From assembly GCF_018860915.1 (NCBI RefSeq), contig NZ_JAHKQD010000053.1, forward strand, positions 1 to 64,000: a stretch of DNA of 64,000 bases. Direction: 5' to 3'. Source of the stretch: Colwellia sp. C2M11 (GTDB taxonomy: Bacteria; Pseudomonadota; Gammaproteobacteria; Enterobacterales; Alteromonadaceae). Below, piece by piece: positions 35,926-45,876 of this stretch; the first letter of the stretch is position 1; each line of letters begins with the position of its first letter. A program made the translations under genes and the position numbers. Under the pieces are notes generated by a model that was given only the letters and a program-made list of their open reading frames with translations, ran no database searches and was not told where the DNA came from.

Positions 35926-37053
35926 TTAGTATACTTGCTTGCCTGAAATCCATGTTTGTTCAACTGACAAAGAATTGCTCAAAACAACAAAATCAGCCTG
36001 ACAACCTTCAAATAATCGACCTCTGATAGATTGTTGATTTACATAATTTGCAGGGTAAGCGGTAGCCATATTAATTGCTTCACCTAACTCTATATTAAGA
36101 ATTTGATGAGTGTTTTTTATCGCAGTAGCCATATCTAAAACTGAACCCGCAAGCCCACCAGTTGGTGAAGTTAACTTACCTCCGTCAAGAATAACTTTCC
36201 GGTCAAATAACATAAACTCTTTATCATCGGTACCTAGAGGGGGCATAGCATCAGTAACAAGAAATAGTTTACCTTGAGGTTTCGTTTTAATAGCTAATAG
36301 ACATGATGCAAAATCAACATGATGACCATCGACGATTAAGCCACAACTGGCCTTATCATTAAGCAGTGCAGAGCCCACGACTCCTGGCTCTCTTCCTTGT
36401 AATGGAGACATAGCATTAAATAAGTGAGTAAAACCGTCAGCACCAGCATCAATGGCTTTTTGCGCAGTTTCAAAGTCAGCATTAGTATGACCCAGACAAA
36501 CTTTAATTCCCATATCAACCATACGTTTAATATCTTCAACGGAAACATTTTCAGGAGCTAAAGTGACTAATATTTGCCCTATGTCTTTACGGCTCAATAC
36601 TTGCCATTCTTCATCAGTGATTTTTCTAATATATTCCTCACTGTGAGCACCTTTTTTAGCAACTGACAAATGCGGACCTTCAAAGTGTATACCGATAATT
36701 CCCATCACATTATTATTAATAGCTTCAGCAATAGCATCTGCTGCTTGCTGCATTACCGATACTTTGTCAGTAATTAATGTCGGTAACATTGCTGTTGTGC
36801 CAAACTTTATATGAGCCTGCATTATTTTTTCAATGCCAGCGGCTGTTGGCGTGCTATTCAATAAAACGCCTCCCCCACCATTAACCTGCAAGTCAATGAA
36901 ACCAGGAACCACCAGACCCGACAGGACCTCATCACTTTTTGATATGTCGTTATCAATTGCTACAATTTTTCCTTTTGAAAGTGTAAAGACTTTATTTTCA
37001 ATAAAATTTTCACCATCAAAATATTTTTCTACATGTAAACGTTTATTAGTCAT
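35926..37053 (-). CDS. nagA: N-acetylglucosamine-6-phosphate deacetylase
   Basis: 375 residues of the amidohydrolase superfamily. Landmarks of NagA are GLVVPGFIDLQVNGGGGV near residue 50, GIHFEGPHLS with the metal-binding Glu, LGHTNAD, FTHLFNAMSPLQGREPG, LIVDGHHVDF and the catalytic Asp in LVTDAMPPLG. It removes acetate from GlcNAc-6-P to give GlcN-6-P. The kinase gene lies 64 bp upstream in the same direction, so the pair is likely one transcript. The next enzyme, NagB, is not seen in the window. Confidence 0.93.
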   Translation of the reverse strand: MTNKRLHVEKYFDGENFIENKVFTLSKGKIVAIDNDISKSDEVLSGLVVPGFIDLQVNGGGGVLLNSTPTAAGIEKIMQAHIKFGTTAMLPTLITDKVSVMQQAADAIAEAINNNVMGIIGIHFEGPHLSVAKKGAHSEEYIRKITDEEWQVLSRKDIGQILVTLAPENVSVEDIKRMVDMGIKVCLGHTNADFETAQKAIDAGADGFTHLFNAMSPLQGREPGVVGSALLNDKASCGLIVDGHHVDFASCLLAIKTKPQGKLFLVTDAMPPLGTDDKEFMLFDRKVILDGGKLTSPTGGLAGSVLDMATAIKNTHQILNIELGEAINMATAYPANYVNQQSIRGRLFEGCQADFVVLSNSLSVEQTWISGKQVY

Positions 37054-37117
37054 TTCAATACCTTCAATAAAATATTAATTAATAGGGTCGATAAAACAGC
37101 GACAAGTGTCATAATGC

Positions 37118-38050
37118 TTATTTTTCAAACTCATGGTTTTTTCCTAAAATAGCAGCACCACGTACACCACTAGAATCGCCAAAAACAGCGCGTGAAATAA
37201 TAGGAGATTCGATCCCTGTAAATAAATGTTTATTAATCGCAGCTGGAAGCCCCTCAATGATCTCATCGATTTTAGACAAACCACCGCCAACAACGATCAT
37301 ATCTGGATCATAAGATAAAACTAACGTGCTGAATGCTGAACCTAAAAACTCCATATAACAATCAAATGTTTTAATCGCTATTGGATTATTATCACGTAAA
37401 TCAGTGACAAACTGAGTCGTGCTATTACTATCGCTACCAAAATGTTGATACAACCAACCTAACCCTGGGCCTGCAATATAAGTTTCACTGCAGCCAATTA
37501 AGCCACAACCACATTGTCGTGGTTTTATATTATATTTATTTAACAAAGCACCTGATGCCGGTAAATGTCCATACTCACCAGCAGTATTATTTGTACTTTT
37601 ATACAACTCACCATCGATGCATAAACCGCCTCCAGCACCAGTGCCAATAATTGCCCCATAAACAATAGGCAAATTACGACCTGCTCCTTGATTACTTTCT
37701 GACAATGCAAATAATCGACAATCATTAGCAACAGCGACATTTCGTCCTAAAATATTCTCTAAATCTTCTACAATTAACTTACCTGTTGCACAACGGATGT
37801 TCGCTGATTTAACCCGTTTATTTTTATCGATAATACCAGGCATCCCAATACCAATACTACCTTGTTGACCTGTACGTTTATCTGCTTCATTAATCAATGT
37901 TGTAATTGTATAAAGAAATTCATGATAATTTTCAGTTGGCGTTGGCACTCGCCAACTATCAATCATTTTCATTTCATGATCGAAAAGTCCAATTTCAATT
38001 TTGGTCCCTCCAATATCCAAACCATAGGCTATGTTGTTTATAGCTGACAT
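37118..38050 (-). CDS. nagK: ROK-family N-acetylglucosamine kinase
   Basis: 310 residues. Phosphate-binding GLDIGGTKIEIGLFD is at the N-terminus; VANDCRLFALSESNQGAGR carries the catalytic Asp; GTGAGGGLCIDGELY follows. The ROK zinc site is CGCGLIGCSE with its upstream His (YGHLPASG). There is no N-terminal DNA-binding domain, so it is a kinase and not a repressor. It phosphorylates GlcNAc to GlcNAc-6-P, feeding NagA. Confidence 0.9.
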   Translation of the reverse strand: MSAINNIAYGLDIGGTKIEIGLFDHEMKMIDSWRVPTPTENYHEFLYTITTLINEADKRTGQQGSIGIGMPGIIDKNKRVKSANIRCATGKLIVEDLENILGRNVAVANDCRLFALSESNQGAGRNLPIVYGAIIGTGAGGGLCIDGELYKSTNNTAGEYGHLPASGALLNKYNIKPRQCGCGLIGCSETYIAGPGLGWLYQHFGSDSNSTTQFVTDLRDNNPIAIKTFDCYMEFLGSAFSTLVLSYDPDMIVVGGGLSKIDEIIEGLPAAINKHLFTGIESPIISRAVFGDSSGVRGAAILGKNHEFEK

Positions 38051-38303
38051 AATATCGTTTTATTTTCCTGAAAATGGGTAGGAAATAGCTATTTCCACCA
38101 CTAAATTAAGTGAGTTTACTAAGTGTGAATCAAATGGTAACTTTTCTTAAGGTAAGTAATCAATAAGGTGATTAACACTGCTTTCAATTTGGTTTTATTT
38201 ACTTTTTTTGTACATTAAAAAAAGTGCTTTTATTTCTATTAAAGAGCGAAGAGATCACCTTCAATAAAAAGTAAAAGCACGTAAATATCTATTAGGTCAT
38301 AAT

Positions 38304-39770
38304 TTAGCTGACAATACCTAACGGTTTAGCTACTTTCCACATACCACGAGTAAAATCAGGTATATCTTTACTGTTGCTACGATCGGCAACAGAAGCCATG
38401 CTTTGTGGAAAAATAGATGACCATGCCGCTGCGTCATACACATCTTGATCTAAAGGCTCACCATTACGTAAACAATAAACAATACGATACATCATTAAGA
38501 AATCCATACCTCCATGACCACCATTTCGTTTAGCTTCCGCTCCCATACGAACATATAGAGGGTGCTCATATGACTCATACCATTTACTCATATCTTTATC
38601 CCAATGATGGAAGCTTGCTTTAGTCGGCTCTTCGCCTTTTTTACCTCCAGCTTTCCATTTGGCTAAATTGTCTTGATATTCTTTTTCATAAATAGCAGCA
38701 ATAGCTTCAGGCGGTTTTTCTAAGGCAATACGATCAGGGAAACCACCAAAAGTACCATTGGTACCTTGAATCAAATTATGACGTGTATAAGGACGAGGAC
38801 TTGTTGTATCGTGCTGTACCATGATAGTACGGCCTTTTACTGTTTTTATGATGCTGGTGTTCATGTCCCCAGCAATAAAATTTAATTTATTACGCGCATG
38901 ATCTTTTGGAAATTCTCGTTGGGCATAAGCAGCACGACCAAGTGCAGGAGAGCTAACAGAAGTAACATAATCAAACCTATCACCACGATTAATATTCATA
39001 TATTGAGATACAGGACCTAAACCGTGTGTTGGGTACAAATTACCATTATGAGTTGTATGCCAAAGTGTACGCCAAGATCCTGTTTTGCGATCTATTTCTT
39101 TCATTTGCCAACGTAGATCGTGAATATAGGCTGCTTCACCATGGAGTAAATCGCCAAAAACACCTTGGCGAACCATGTTCAAGACCATCAGCTCTTCTCG
39201 GCCATAGTTAACATTTTCCATCATCATACAGTTTTTTTGTGTACGCTCGGCGGTATTAACTAATTGCCAACATTCTTCTAAACTGGTTGCTGCAGGTACT
39301 TCAACAAAAGCATGCTTACCGCTTTCCATCGTTTCAACAGACATAGGTGTGTGCCATTCCCATGGTGTTGAAATAATAACAATATCAATATCATTTCGAG
39401 CAAGTAGTTCGCGGTAGCTATACTTAGATCCAGTATAAACATCAGGTGCTTTAAAACCTTGTTGAGTTACATAATCAACAGAAGGACCAATGACAACAGG
39501 ATCGGTATCACAGATAGCTTTAATTTCAACACCATCTAAATGACAATAATGTTTAACGTGGCCAGCACCTCGTTGACCAATACCAATAAAACCAACTCGA
39601 ACAACATCCATTTTAGGCGTAACTAAACCTATTACAGATTTACCTTGTGCTTTTGGTGATGATAATTGACTCGCGTCTGCCGCACAGGCAGAAATAACTG
39701 CAGTAGAGCCTAAAATAGCAACAGATTGTGCTGCAGTTTTGAGAAAATCACGACGTTTTAAATCTTTCAT
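38304..39770 (-). CDS. GH109-type Gfo/Idh/MocA enzyme, likely alpha-N-acetylgalactosaminidase
   Basis: 488 residues with a Tat signal ([16 protein letters not shown]) and a lipobox-like ISAC, so probably a Tat-exported lipoprotein. The NAD-binding fold follows ([16 protein letters not shown], then AICDTDP). GH109 landmarks include [41 protein letters not shown] and [10 protein letters not shown]. In known GH109 enzymes, bound NAD+ drives removal of terminal alpha-GalNAc through an oxidation-elimination route. This would release GalNAc from glycans for the neighbouring system. Confidence 0.85.
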   Translation of the reverse strand: MKDLKRRDFLKTAAQSVAILGSTAVISACAADASQLSSPKAQGKSVIGLVTPKMDVVRVGFIGIGQRGAGHVKHYCHLDGVEIKAICDTDPVVIGPSVDYVTQQGFKAPDVYTGSKYSYRELLARNDIDIVIISTPWEWHTPMSVETMESGKHAFVEVPAATSLEECWQLVNTAERTQKNCMMMENVNYGREELMVLNMVRQGVFGDLLHGEAAYIHDLRWQMKEIDRKTGSWRTLWHTTHNGNLYPTHGLGPVSQYMNINRGDRFDYVTSVSSPALGRAAYAQREFPKDHARNKLNFIAGDMNTSIIKTVKGRTIMVQHDTTSPRPYTRHNLIQGTNGTFGGFPDRIALEKPPEAIAAIYEKEYQDNLAKWKAGGKKGEEPTKASFHHWDKDMSKWYESYEHPLYVRMGAEAKRNGGHGGMDFLMMYRIVYCLRNGEPLDQDVYDAAAWSSIFPQSMASVADRSNSKDIPDFTRGMWKVAKPLGIVS

Positions 39771-40244
39771 TAACTGTTCTAACCTTCATTATTGTATTTC
39801 ATTTGCTTACACTTTACCCATAATTAAACATAAAAACAATAATAAAAATAAAAGAAGTGTAAGCTTTATTAATATACACATCTTTAAATATCTATCTAAA
39901 CTAATAATAAAGGCCATATAAGAGACTTCATGAATGTAAATATATCGTCAATAGAAAACCAATAAAAAAAGGTAGTGAAAGAGATAAAGTAAATAGCTGA
40001 AGATTATGTATTGCCAAAGCAATATAAAAGGGATTATTCAATAATTATAAAGGTTAGTCTCAAGCAATATTCGTAAAGAAAACCTAAGATGCACATAATA
40101 TACTTTAAACAACTGATATTACTGCAATAATTTATACTTTTTTCAATTTACTTATACTAAAAATGACAATAAATACATATTCATTCACAAAATAGTTATA
40201 TAAATAACTAGCAACTAAAAATTAGTCAGCTGTACAATGGTAAG
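39771..40244. other. gene-free AT-rich spacer
   Basis: 474 bp between two divergently transcribed genes (the GH109-type gene on minus, the DUF482 gene on plus). It must contain both promoters. It is very AT-rich, and no specific operator, repeat or RNA was recognised. Confidence 0.4.
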
Positions 40245-41360
40245 ATGAAAATAAACTTTATTAATAATATAAATAAAATCAGCCCAGAATATTGGCAAAA
40301 ATTAAATAGTTCATCTTGCCCTTTTCTTGATTATGATTTTTTTAATGCACTTGAAGAAAGTCAATGTGTTAATAGCACACAAGGTTGGCAGCCTCATCAT
40401 TTAGTTTCAACAACGAGCAATGATCTAGCTGCTATTATGCCAATGTATTTAAAAAACCACTCTTGGGGTGAATACGTTTTTGATTGGGATTGGGCTGAAG
40501 CTTTTAAACGTTATAACCTAGATTACTATCCTAAACTGGTAGCGACAATTCCTTTTACCCCTGTTACTAGCGATAAGTTACTTACTTCAACTCACCAAAT
40601 AAGCGATTTCTTTACGCCATTAATAGAGCATTGCCACGAAGAAGACATTAATAGCTGGCACATTTTATACTGCGATAAAGTAACAACAGAATTACCAGAC
40701 GATGTTTACCAACGTAATACGGTACAATTTCATTGGTTTAACCGAGATTACAAGACTTTTGATGATTTTATCAATACATTCTCTTCACGTAAAAGAAAGA
40801 ATACACGTAAAGAAAGGTTGTCTATTATTGAGCAAGGTATTGATATACGTTTACTAAAAAAAAATGAAATTACATCAAAAGATCTCGATTTTTTTTATTT
40901 AACTTATCAACTTACTTATTTAAAGCGTGGCCACCAGCCTCACTTAAACATTGAGTTTTTTAAGCAAGTAATATCTAAAAAATCCGATAATGTGTTACTA
41001 GTTATTGCTAGCCATGAACAAGAAGATATTGCTTGTGCGTTATTCTTTTATGATGATTATCAATTATATGGAAGGTATTGGGGCTGCACTAAACAAGTTA
41101 ATAATTTGCATTTTGAGCTCTGTTACTATCAAGGTATCGAGTTTTGTCTCAAACATAACCTACAAATGTTCAATCCGGGCACGCAAGGCGAGCACAAAAT
41201 ACAAAGAGGCTTCGAGCCAGTGTTAACATACTCTTATCACTGGATAAAACATCCTGCTTTTAAAGAGATAATTAAAAACTTTTGTCAACAAGAGCGATCG
41301 CATATGCTAACTTACCAAAAGCAATGTCAGCAGATGCTACCCTTTAGAAAATCAAATTAA
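40245..41360 (+). CDS. DUF482/GNAT-type acyltransferase
   Basis: 371 residues with two acyl-transferase-like halves, as in COG3146/DUF482 proteins related to peptidoglycan-bridge aminoacyl transferases. Landmarks are CPFLDYDFFNALEESQCV, GWQPHHLV, VFDWDWAEAFKRY, FSSRKRKNTRKERL and HFELCYYQGIEFCLKHNLQMFNPGTQGEHKIQRGFEPV, which are typical. There is no signal peptide; a cytoplasmic enzyme with an unknown acceptor. The DUF938 gene follows by 15 bp, likely the same transcript. Confidence 0.85.
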   Translation: MKINFINNINKISPEYWQKLNSSSCPFLDYDFFNALEESQCVNSTQGWQPHHLVSTTSNDLAAIMPMYLKNHSWGEYVFDWDWAEAFKRYNLDYYPKLVATIPFTPVTSDKLLTSTHQISDFFTPLIEHCHEEDINSWHILYCDKVTTELPDDVYQRNTVQFHWFNRDYKTFDDFINTFSSRKRKNTRKERLSIIEQGIDIRLLKKNEITSKDLDFFYLTYQLTYLKRGHQPHLNIEFFKQVISKKSDNVLLVIASHEQEDIACALFFYDDYQLYGRYWGCTKQVNNLHFELCYYQGIEFCLKHNLQMFNPGTQGEHKIQRGFEPVLTYSYHWIKHPAFKEIIKNFCQQERSHMLTYQKQCQQMLPFRKSN

Positions 41361-41375
41361 TGAGTTAAAAATACA

Positions 41376-41972
41376 ATGAATAAACCTTTTTCACAAGCAT
41401 CCGAAAACAATAAACAGCCTATTTTAGCTATTTTAACAAATGTACTTTCAAATAATACGCATGTTTTAGAGATTGGCTCTGGTACTGGACAACATGCTAC
41501 TTACTTTGGACAGCATCTACCACATTTAACCTGGCAAACCAGTGACTTACCTGTTAATCATCCAGGTATTCACTCATGGTTAGATGAAGCAGCATTAACG
41601 AATGTATTAAAGCCTATCGTGATTGATTTAAATGAAAATTGGCCAATAAGTGATACAACTATAGATGCAATTTACACAGCAAATACATTACATATAATAA
41701 GCTGGGCACTTGTCGTTAAGTTTTTTGAAGGTATTGCTAATAATTTAAAATCTGGCGCTAATGTTTGTATCTATGGTCCATTTAATTACCAAGGAAAGTT
41801 CACTAGCGAAAGTAATGCTAACTTTGATTTATGGTTAAAAGAAAGAGATAAAAATAGTGGTATAAGAGATATTGAAGCAATATTAGCGTTAGCCAGCTCA
41901 GCAGGCCTTAACTTAGTAGACGATCATACGATGCCAGCGAATAATCGTCTACTAGTGTTCAAAAAACAGTAA
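41376..41972 (+). CDS. DUF938 SAM-dependent methyltransferase
   Basis: 198 residues. A Rossmann SAM-binding motif VLEIGSGTGQHATYFGQHLP is at about 31-50, then TWQTSDL and an acidic residue loop, and AIYTANTLHIISWALVVKFFEGI and VCIYGPFNYQGKFTSESN of the DUF938 family. The methyl acceptor is unknown. It is transcribed after the DUF482 gene and convergent to the peroxiredoxin gene with only 7 bp between stops. Confidence 0.87.
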   Translation: MNKPFSQASENNKQPILAILTNVLSNNTHVLEIGSGTGQHATYFGQHLPHLTWQTSDLPVNHPGIHSWLDEAALTNVLKPIVIDLNENWPISDTTIDAIYTANTLHIISWALVVKFFEGIANNLKSGANVCIYGPFNYQGKFTSESNANFDLWLKERDKNSGIRDIEAILALASSAGLNLVDDHTMPANNRLLVFKKQ

Positions 41973-41979
41973 AATATTT

Positions 41980-42516
41980 TTAATCTGAAGGTAGTAACGT
42001 AACATTTAGCGCTTTTAAAGACTTAGCAATATCTTCTGCAGCAGTAGCAGGCTTAACATTTTCATCTATTTTTAATATTTTTCCTTCTTTAGATATATAG
42101 AAGGTCACTCGGCTTGCTACTTTAAAAACATTAAGTACATCATACGCTTTAGCCGTTGCTTTTGTTGGATCACTTAACATAGGGAAGTCTGCCGAAGTTT
42201 TCTTAGCAAAGTCTAAATTATCATTTAATGGATCAACACTAGCCATAACATAGCGCACATCGTATTCTCTAATGAGATGGCCTTGTTCTACTAAAGATTT
42301 ACATTCAATTGTACACCCACGAGTATTCGCCATTGGGTACCAAGCTAAAACCACCGCTTGTTTACCTTGATAATCGCTGAGTTGAAAGTATCCCCCTGTA
42401 GTAGCTTGTAATCTAAAATTTGGCGCTTGCTCACCAACTTGTAAACTTGTGGCGAATAAATTAAAACTCAATAAAACAGCAATACAAGCACTTATTATTT
42501 TTGACAATTTTTTCAT
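41980..42516 (-). CDS. exported peroxiredoxin (AhpC/TSA, PrxQ-like)
   Basis: 178 residues with a signal peptide (MKKLSKIISACIAVLLSFNLFA), so periplasmic. It has the AhpC/TSA fold: GEQAPNFRLQATTGGYFQLSDYQGKQAVVLAWYP, with the active-site loop NTRGCTIECKSL. The peroxidatic Cys is preceded by Arg-Gly instead of the common Pro-Gly, and a second Cys four residues later may resolve the disulfide. It reduces peroxides using a thiol donor. Many periplasmic PrxQ-like proteins share this export signal. Confidence 0.83.
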   Translation of the reverse strand: MKKLSKIISACIAVLLSFNLFATSLQVGEQAPNFRLQATTGGYFQLSDYQGKQAVVLAWYPMANTRGCTIECKSLVEQGHLIREYDVRYVMASVDPLNDNLDFAKKTSADFPMLSDPTKATAKAYDVLNVFKVASRVTFYISKEGKILKIDENVKPATAAEDIAKSLKALNVTLLPSD

Positions 42517-42571
42517 AAAACTCCCTCTTTTATATTTACGTCAACAAAAAATTAAACATGATATATATTTT

Positions 42572-43036
42572 TTATTTTTTATTTTCAAATACAGCTAATA
42601 CGGTTAACGCCTCATTAAGCAATATTAATGAGTTATCATCAAGTTGATAAAAAACAGTATCATTTAAAACATTAAAGTAGGTTTGTTCATTTATTTCAAC
42701 ATTCATGCAAGCCATTTTTGTTGAGGCTATGTTATTAAATTTTAGTTTACCAAGCCCATTAACCAAATCTTCAGCAACAAAGCGTCCAAAAAAACGATTA
42801 CACCCAGCAAAACCAGTTACACTATTATCGTTAACATGCAGAGTCATACTTTTTACTGGCATTTCATTTTGCGCTATATTTTCTTTCACGCCATTAAGCT
42901 CCCCTAACGTCCAATTTGTAGAAGTAAGCGCAATAGCTGACATAGTGACCTGCTCCATACTTTTTAAATCCTTGTTGTATTGACACCCCATCAATACAAC
43001 AAGTGAAACGATAAAAGTTAGCACTAATTTTTTCAT
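42572..43036 (-). CDS. META-domain lipoprotein
   Basis: 154 residues from ATG 43036 (AGGA 9 bp upstream; the frame is open to 43096 but that start would give no signal). Lipoprotein signal MKKLVLTFIVSLVVLMGC with lipobox LMGC. One META domain follows: WTLGELNGV, SVTGFAGCNRFFGRF and ASTKMACMNVEINEQTYFNVL, the motifs of the HslJ/META family. HslJ-type proteins are linked to novobiocin and heat tolerance in E. coli, but the mechanism is unknown. Confidence 0.8.
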   Translation of the reverse strand: MKKLVLTFIVSLVVLMGCQYNKDLKSMEQVTMSAIALTSTNWTLGELNGVKENIAQNEMPVKSMTLHVNDNSVTGFAGCNRFFGRFVAEDLVNGLGKLKFNNIASTKMACMNVEINEQTYFNVLNDTVFYQLDDNSLILLNEALTVLAVFENKK

Positions 43037-43199
43037 TGTTATTTTCCTAGTAAATGAATCACCATATTGACATATATAGTGAAATAAAACGATCAAATAT
43101 TAAGCAGCTTGATAGAGCTCTAATTAATTAGCAATAAAGATTACTTCATAATACTGTTAACAATACGTGATTTTTATAAAGCCGATTTAAAAACAGATA

Positions 43200-43304
43200 A
43201 TACCAACCTCACTAACTATGTGATCATTTCTACTTGTTAAAATCACCAACTACATCGTTATTTATTTAATAACTAGTTGTTCACTTAATTAATGAAACTG
43301 GTAT
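43200..43304. repeat. MITE-like intergenic repeat, short copy
   Basis: Inverted relative to the copy at 7384-7545. It begins ATACCAACCTCACTAACTAT and ends, on the other strand, ATACCAGTTTCATTAATTAA. About 100 of its 105 bp align with the ends of the long copy, and it lacks the longer copy's internal part. It stands in the gap between the META gene and rplS. Confidence 0.8.
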
Positions 43305-43362
43305 AAAAATGACTCTGAAAGGCTTTATCAAATATATAAGTGTCTCTTGATAATTTACAATA

Positions 43363-43398
43363 AAAAAAGGGTGAATAATTTAATATTCACCCTTTTTT
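43363..43398. terminator. terminator of the rpsP operon
   Basis: A 15-bp perfect stem AAAAAAGGGTGAATA / TATTCACCCTTTTTT with a 6-nt loop, 50 bp after the rplS stop on the minus strand. The A/T tails allow function in both directions. Confidence 0.92.
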
Positions 43399-43448
43399 CA
43401 TCAACTTTCTTTACAAGGAAAGTAGCTTGAAGCTTAACTTTTAAAAAG

Positions 43449-43802
43449 TTACTTCTTAGCCAATTTCTCTTTGATACGTGCAGATTTACCTGAACGTTCA
43501 CGAAGATAGTAAAGTTTCGCTTGACGAACGTCACCGCGACGTTTCACTTCAATTGAATCAACAATTGGGCTATGTGTCTGGAATACACGCTCTACACCAA
43601 CACCGTTCGAGATTTTACGAACAGTGAACGCAGAATGTAAGCCACGGTTTTTAACAGCAATAACAACACCTTCAAATGCTTGAAGACGTGATTTATCACC
43701 TTCAGTAACTTTTACTTGAACTACAACAGTATCGCCTGGAGCGTAATCTGGTAGGTCTTTTTTTAATTGCTCTTGTTCGAGCATTTCAATAATTTTACTC
43801 AT
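43449..43802 (-). CDS. rplS: 50S ribosomal protein L19
   Basis: 117 residues with the standard L19 sequence: [83 protein letters not shown]. It lies at the 30S/50S interface bridging to 16S rRNA. Last gene of rpsP-rimM-trmD-rplS, 26 bp after trmD. Confidence 0.97.
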   Translation of the reverse strand: MSKIIEMLEQEQLKKDLPDYAPGDTVVVQVKVTEGDKSRLQAFEGVVIAVKNRGLHSAFTVRKISNGVGVERVFQTHSPIVDSIEVKRRGDVRQAKLYYLRERSGKSARIKEKLAKK

Positions 43803-43828
43803 AATACCTTCTTCCTAGTATGCACAGT

Positions 43829-44632
43829 CTAAGTGGAACTTATGCGTTTCTTAATAGAAACTAACATTTTATCCTGCTCATCTGTCAGAGCTAGGTTAGT
43901 TAATAATTCTGGTCTTCTGGTCCATGTTCTCAATAGAGACTGTTCTTGGCGCCATAAGCGTATGTGTTCATGATTACCACTTAACAAAACTTTTGGTACT
44001 GACATTTCATCCCCCGAAGCGGTAGTCAGTACTTCTGGCCTAGTATAATGAGGACAATCTAATAAACCGTTAGAGAAGGAGTCCTGCTCTGCTGATTCTT
44101 TATGTCCCAATACACCAGGCACTAATCGTGCTACAGCATCAATTACATTCATCGCAGGCAGTTCCCCACCACTTAAAATGTAATCGCCAACCGACCATTC
44201 TTCGTCAATATCTGACGCTAATAATCGCTCGTCTATGCCTTCATAACGACCTGCTATAAATATCAGGCAGTCATCTTGTGCTAATTCACTTACACCTGCT
44301 TGGTCCAGTTTTCGTCCCTGCGGCGACAAATAAATAACCTTCGCTTTTCTACCATTTTCTTCTGCTGCTTTACGCGCAAAATTAATAGCATCACGTAGTG
44401 GTTGTACCATCATCAACATACCTGGACCACCGCCATAAGGACGATCATCAACGGTACGATGTCGATCATGGGTAAAGTCTCTTGGGTTCCATTTATGAAA
44501 CTCAATTAACCCACCACGTATCGCTCGGCCTGTCACCCCATACTCAGTGATAGCGTCAAACATTTCGGGAAAAAGGCTTATCACCCCTATCCACATTTTG
44601 CTTTTCTTCAATGAAGAATCAACACTAGTCAC
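43829..44632 (-). CDS. trmD: tRNA (guanine-37-N1) methyltransferase
   Basis: TrmD makes m1G37 in tRNAs and prevents frameshifting. The SPOUT trefoil-knot segments are clear: [28 protein letters not shown] and [32 protein letters not shown]. It is 267 residues if started at GTG 44632, 4 bp from the rimM stop, which suggests coupling. The family's usual first residues [13 protein letters not shown] begin at ATG 44596, which is the more likely start (255 residues). Neither has a strong ribosome-binding site. Confidence 0.95.
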   Translation of the reverse strand: MTSVDSSLKKSKMWIGVISLFPEMFDAITEYGVTGRAIRGGLIEFHKWNPRDFTHDRHRTVDDRPYGGGPGMLMMVQPLRDAINFARKAAEENGRKAKVIYLSPQGRKLDQAGVSELAQDDCLIFIAGRYEGIDERLLASDIDEEWSVGDYILSGGELPAMNVIDAVARLVPGVLGHKESAEQDSFSNGLLDCPHYTRPEVLTTASGDEMSVPKVLLSGNHEHIRLWRQEQSLLRTWTRRPELLTNLALTDEQDKMLVSIKKRISST

Positions 44633-44635
44633 AAG

Positions 44636-45163
44636 CTAGAAACCTGGGTCCCAGTCAACACAAATTTGTTTATTTTCAATGCTTACCGATTCAACTACTT
44701 GTTCAAAAAGATAAGGGATTAACCGCTCTTTTTTACTAAAGCCATCGTTAAGGTTCGCTTTCACAACCAGTACATCATTAGCGCCAGTTTCCAACATGTC
44801 AGATACCACACCAAGATCGTAACCTTGAGTAGTAACAACAGACATGCCGATTAAGTCACGCCAGTAATAATCACCTTGCGATAATTCTGGCAATGAACTC
44901 TCATTGATTAATATCTCAGAACCGACCAATGCTTGCGCATCATCTCTGTCATCAATACCAGCAACTTTTACGACTAAGCCTTTGTTGTGCTTGCGCCAAT
45001 CAGTAATATCTACTGTTCGCGTATTATTTCCTAATTTTAATGACCAAGGAAAATAGTCAAGTATGGCATCGCTTTCATCTGTGAATGAATGAATTCTCAA
45101 CCAACCTTTGATACCGTAAACAGCGCCTACTTTACCTAAGGTAATTTGATCTTGTGTACTCAT
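44636..45163 (-). CDS. rimM: ribosome maturation factor RimM
   Basis: 175 residues. The N-terminal RimM domain has LGKVGAVYGIKGWLRIHSFTD, and the C-terminal PRC barrel has GDYYWRDLIGMSVVTTQGYDLGVVSDMLETGANDVLVVKAN and ERLIPYLFEQVVESV. RimM binds S19 and helps mature the 30S head. Standard position between rpsP and trmD. Confidence 0.96.
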   Translation of the reverse strand: MSTQDQITLGKVGAVYGIKGWLRIHSFTDESDAILDYFPWSLKLGNNTRTVDITDWRKHNKGLVVKVAGIDDRDDAQALVGSEILINESSLPELSQGDYYWRDLIGMSVVTTQGYDLGVVSDMLETGANDVLVVKANLNDGFSKKERLIPYLFEQVVESVSIENKQICVDWDPGF

Positions 45164-45204
45164 AACAACTCACTAATTTCTACTATTGCCTACTAAGTTT
45201 GCTA

Positions 45205-45453
45205 TTAAGCTGCTACTTGAGCATCTTTAACTAACTTAGCCACACGATCAGATAAACCAGCACCTTGACCAACCCAATGGTTGATACGGTCTAGGTCTAA
45301 GCGTAATTTTTCAGCTTGACCTTGTGCTGTTGGGTTGAAGAAACCAACTTTCTCGATGAAACGACCATCGCGAGAGTTACGGCTATCTGCAACAACAACC
45401 TGATAGAATGGACGCTTTTTAGCGCCACCACGAGCTAAACGAATGGTAACCAT
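45205..45453 (-). CDS. rpsP: 30S ribosomal protein S16
   Basis: 82 residues: [41 protein letters not shown] and [23 protein letters not shown] are all S16. First gene of the operon, 41 bp before rimM, with a good promoter about 75 bp upstream. Confidence 0.97.
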   Translation of the reverse strand: MVTIRLARGGAKKRPFYQVVVADSRNSRDGRFIEKVGFFNPTAQGQAEKLRLDLDRINHWVGQGAGLSDRVAKLVKDAQVAA

Positions 45454-45529
45454 ATCGCCCTCTTATATTTTAGTGTTAAAACGGATTTTCCAGACACTTC
45501 CTGTCTATAGGCGACAGAAAAGCTCGCGT

Positions 45530-45557
45530 ATTATACGCTTTTGAGGATAAAAGACAA
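45530..45557 (-). promoter_or_regulatory. sigma-70 promoter of the rpsP operon
   Basis: On the minus strand, TTGTCT (45552-45557) and a perfect TATAAT (45530-45535) are spaced by 16 bp. Transcription would begin near 45523, giving a leader of about 70 nt before rpsP. Confidence 0.75.
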
Positions 45558-45876
45558 TCCTTATTTGAGTAACAAGCAAAGCTTATAATAAGTATTACCT
45601 TACATTCTTCGCTTTTTCATTAAGTTTATGAGCTAACAATACGGCAATGAATAAATCAAGGCAAGTCGCTCAGTTGAGCAATAGCGGGCTATTAGTATTA
45701 AGAGCACCACGCTGTAAAACATTTTAATTAGTTCAAGTAAGTAATAACTGAATAAAACGAGTATTAATATAAGAACAAATATTAATATAAAAATAAAAAA
45801 TTATTTTCTCCTCACATTTTCTTCACATTCTCTATGGTGTAATTACTCTATCTTTTAAACACGATAAGAAACAACC
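45558..45876. other. spacer between the rpsP promoter and the OMP gene
   Basis: About 320 bp between two divergent transcription units. It is AT-rich and includes ATTAATATAAGAACAAATATTAATATAA, an imperfect inverted/direct AT repeat upstream of the outer-membrane protein gene. No RNA or gene is recognised. Confidence 0.4.

Noticed and set aside
39739..39921. 60-codon frame in the gap between the GH109 and DUF482 genes
   Set aside because: It overlaps the start of the GH109 gene on the other strand and ends in AT-rich sequence; looks like chance.
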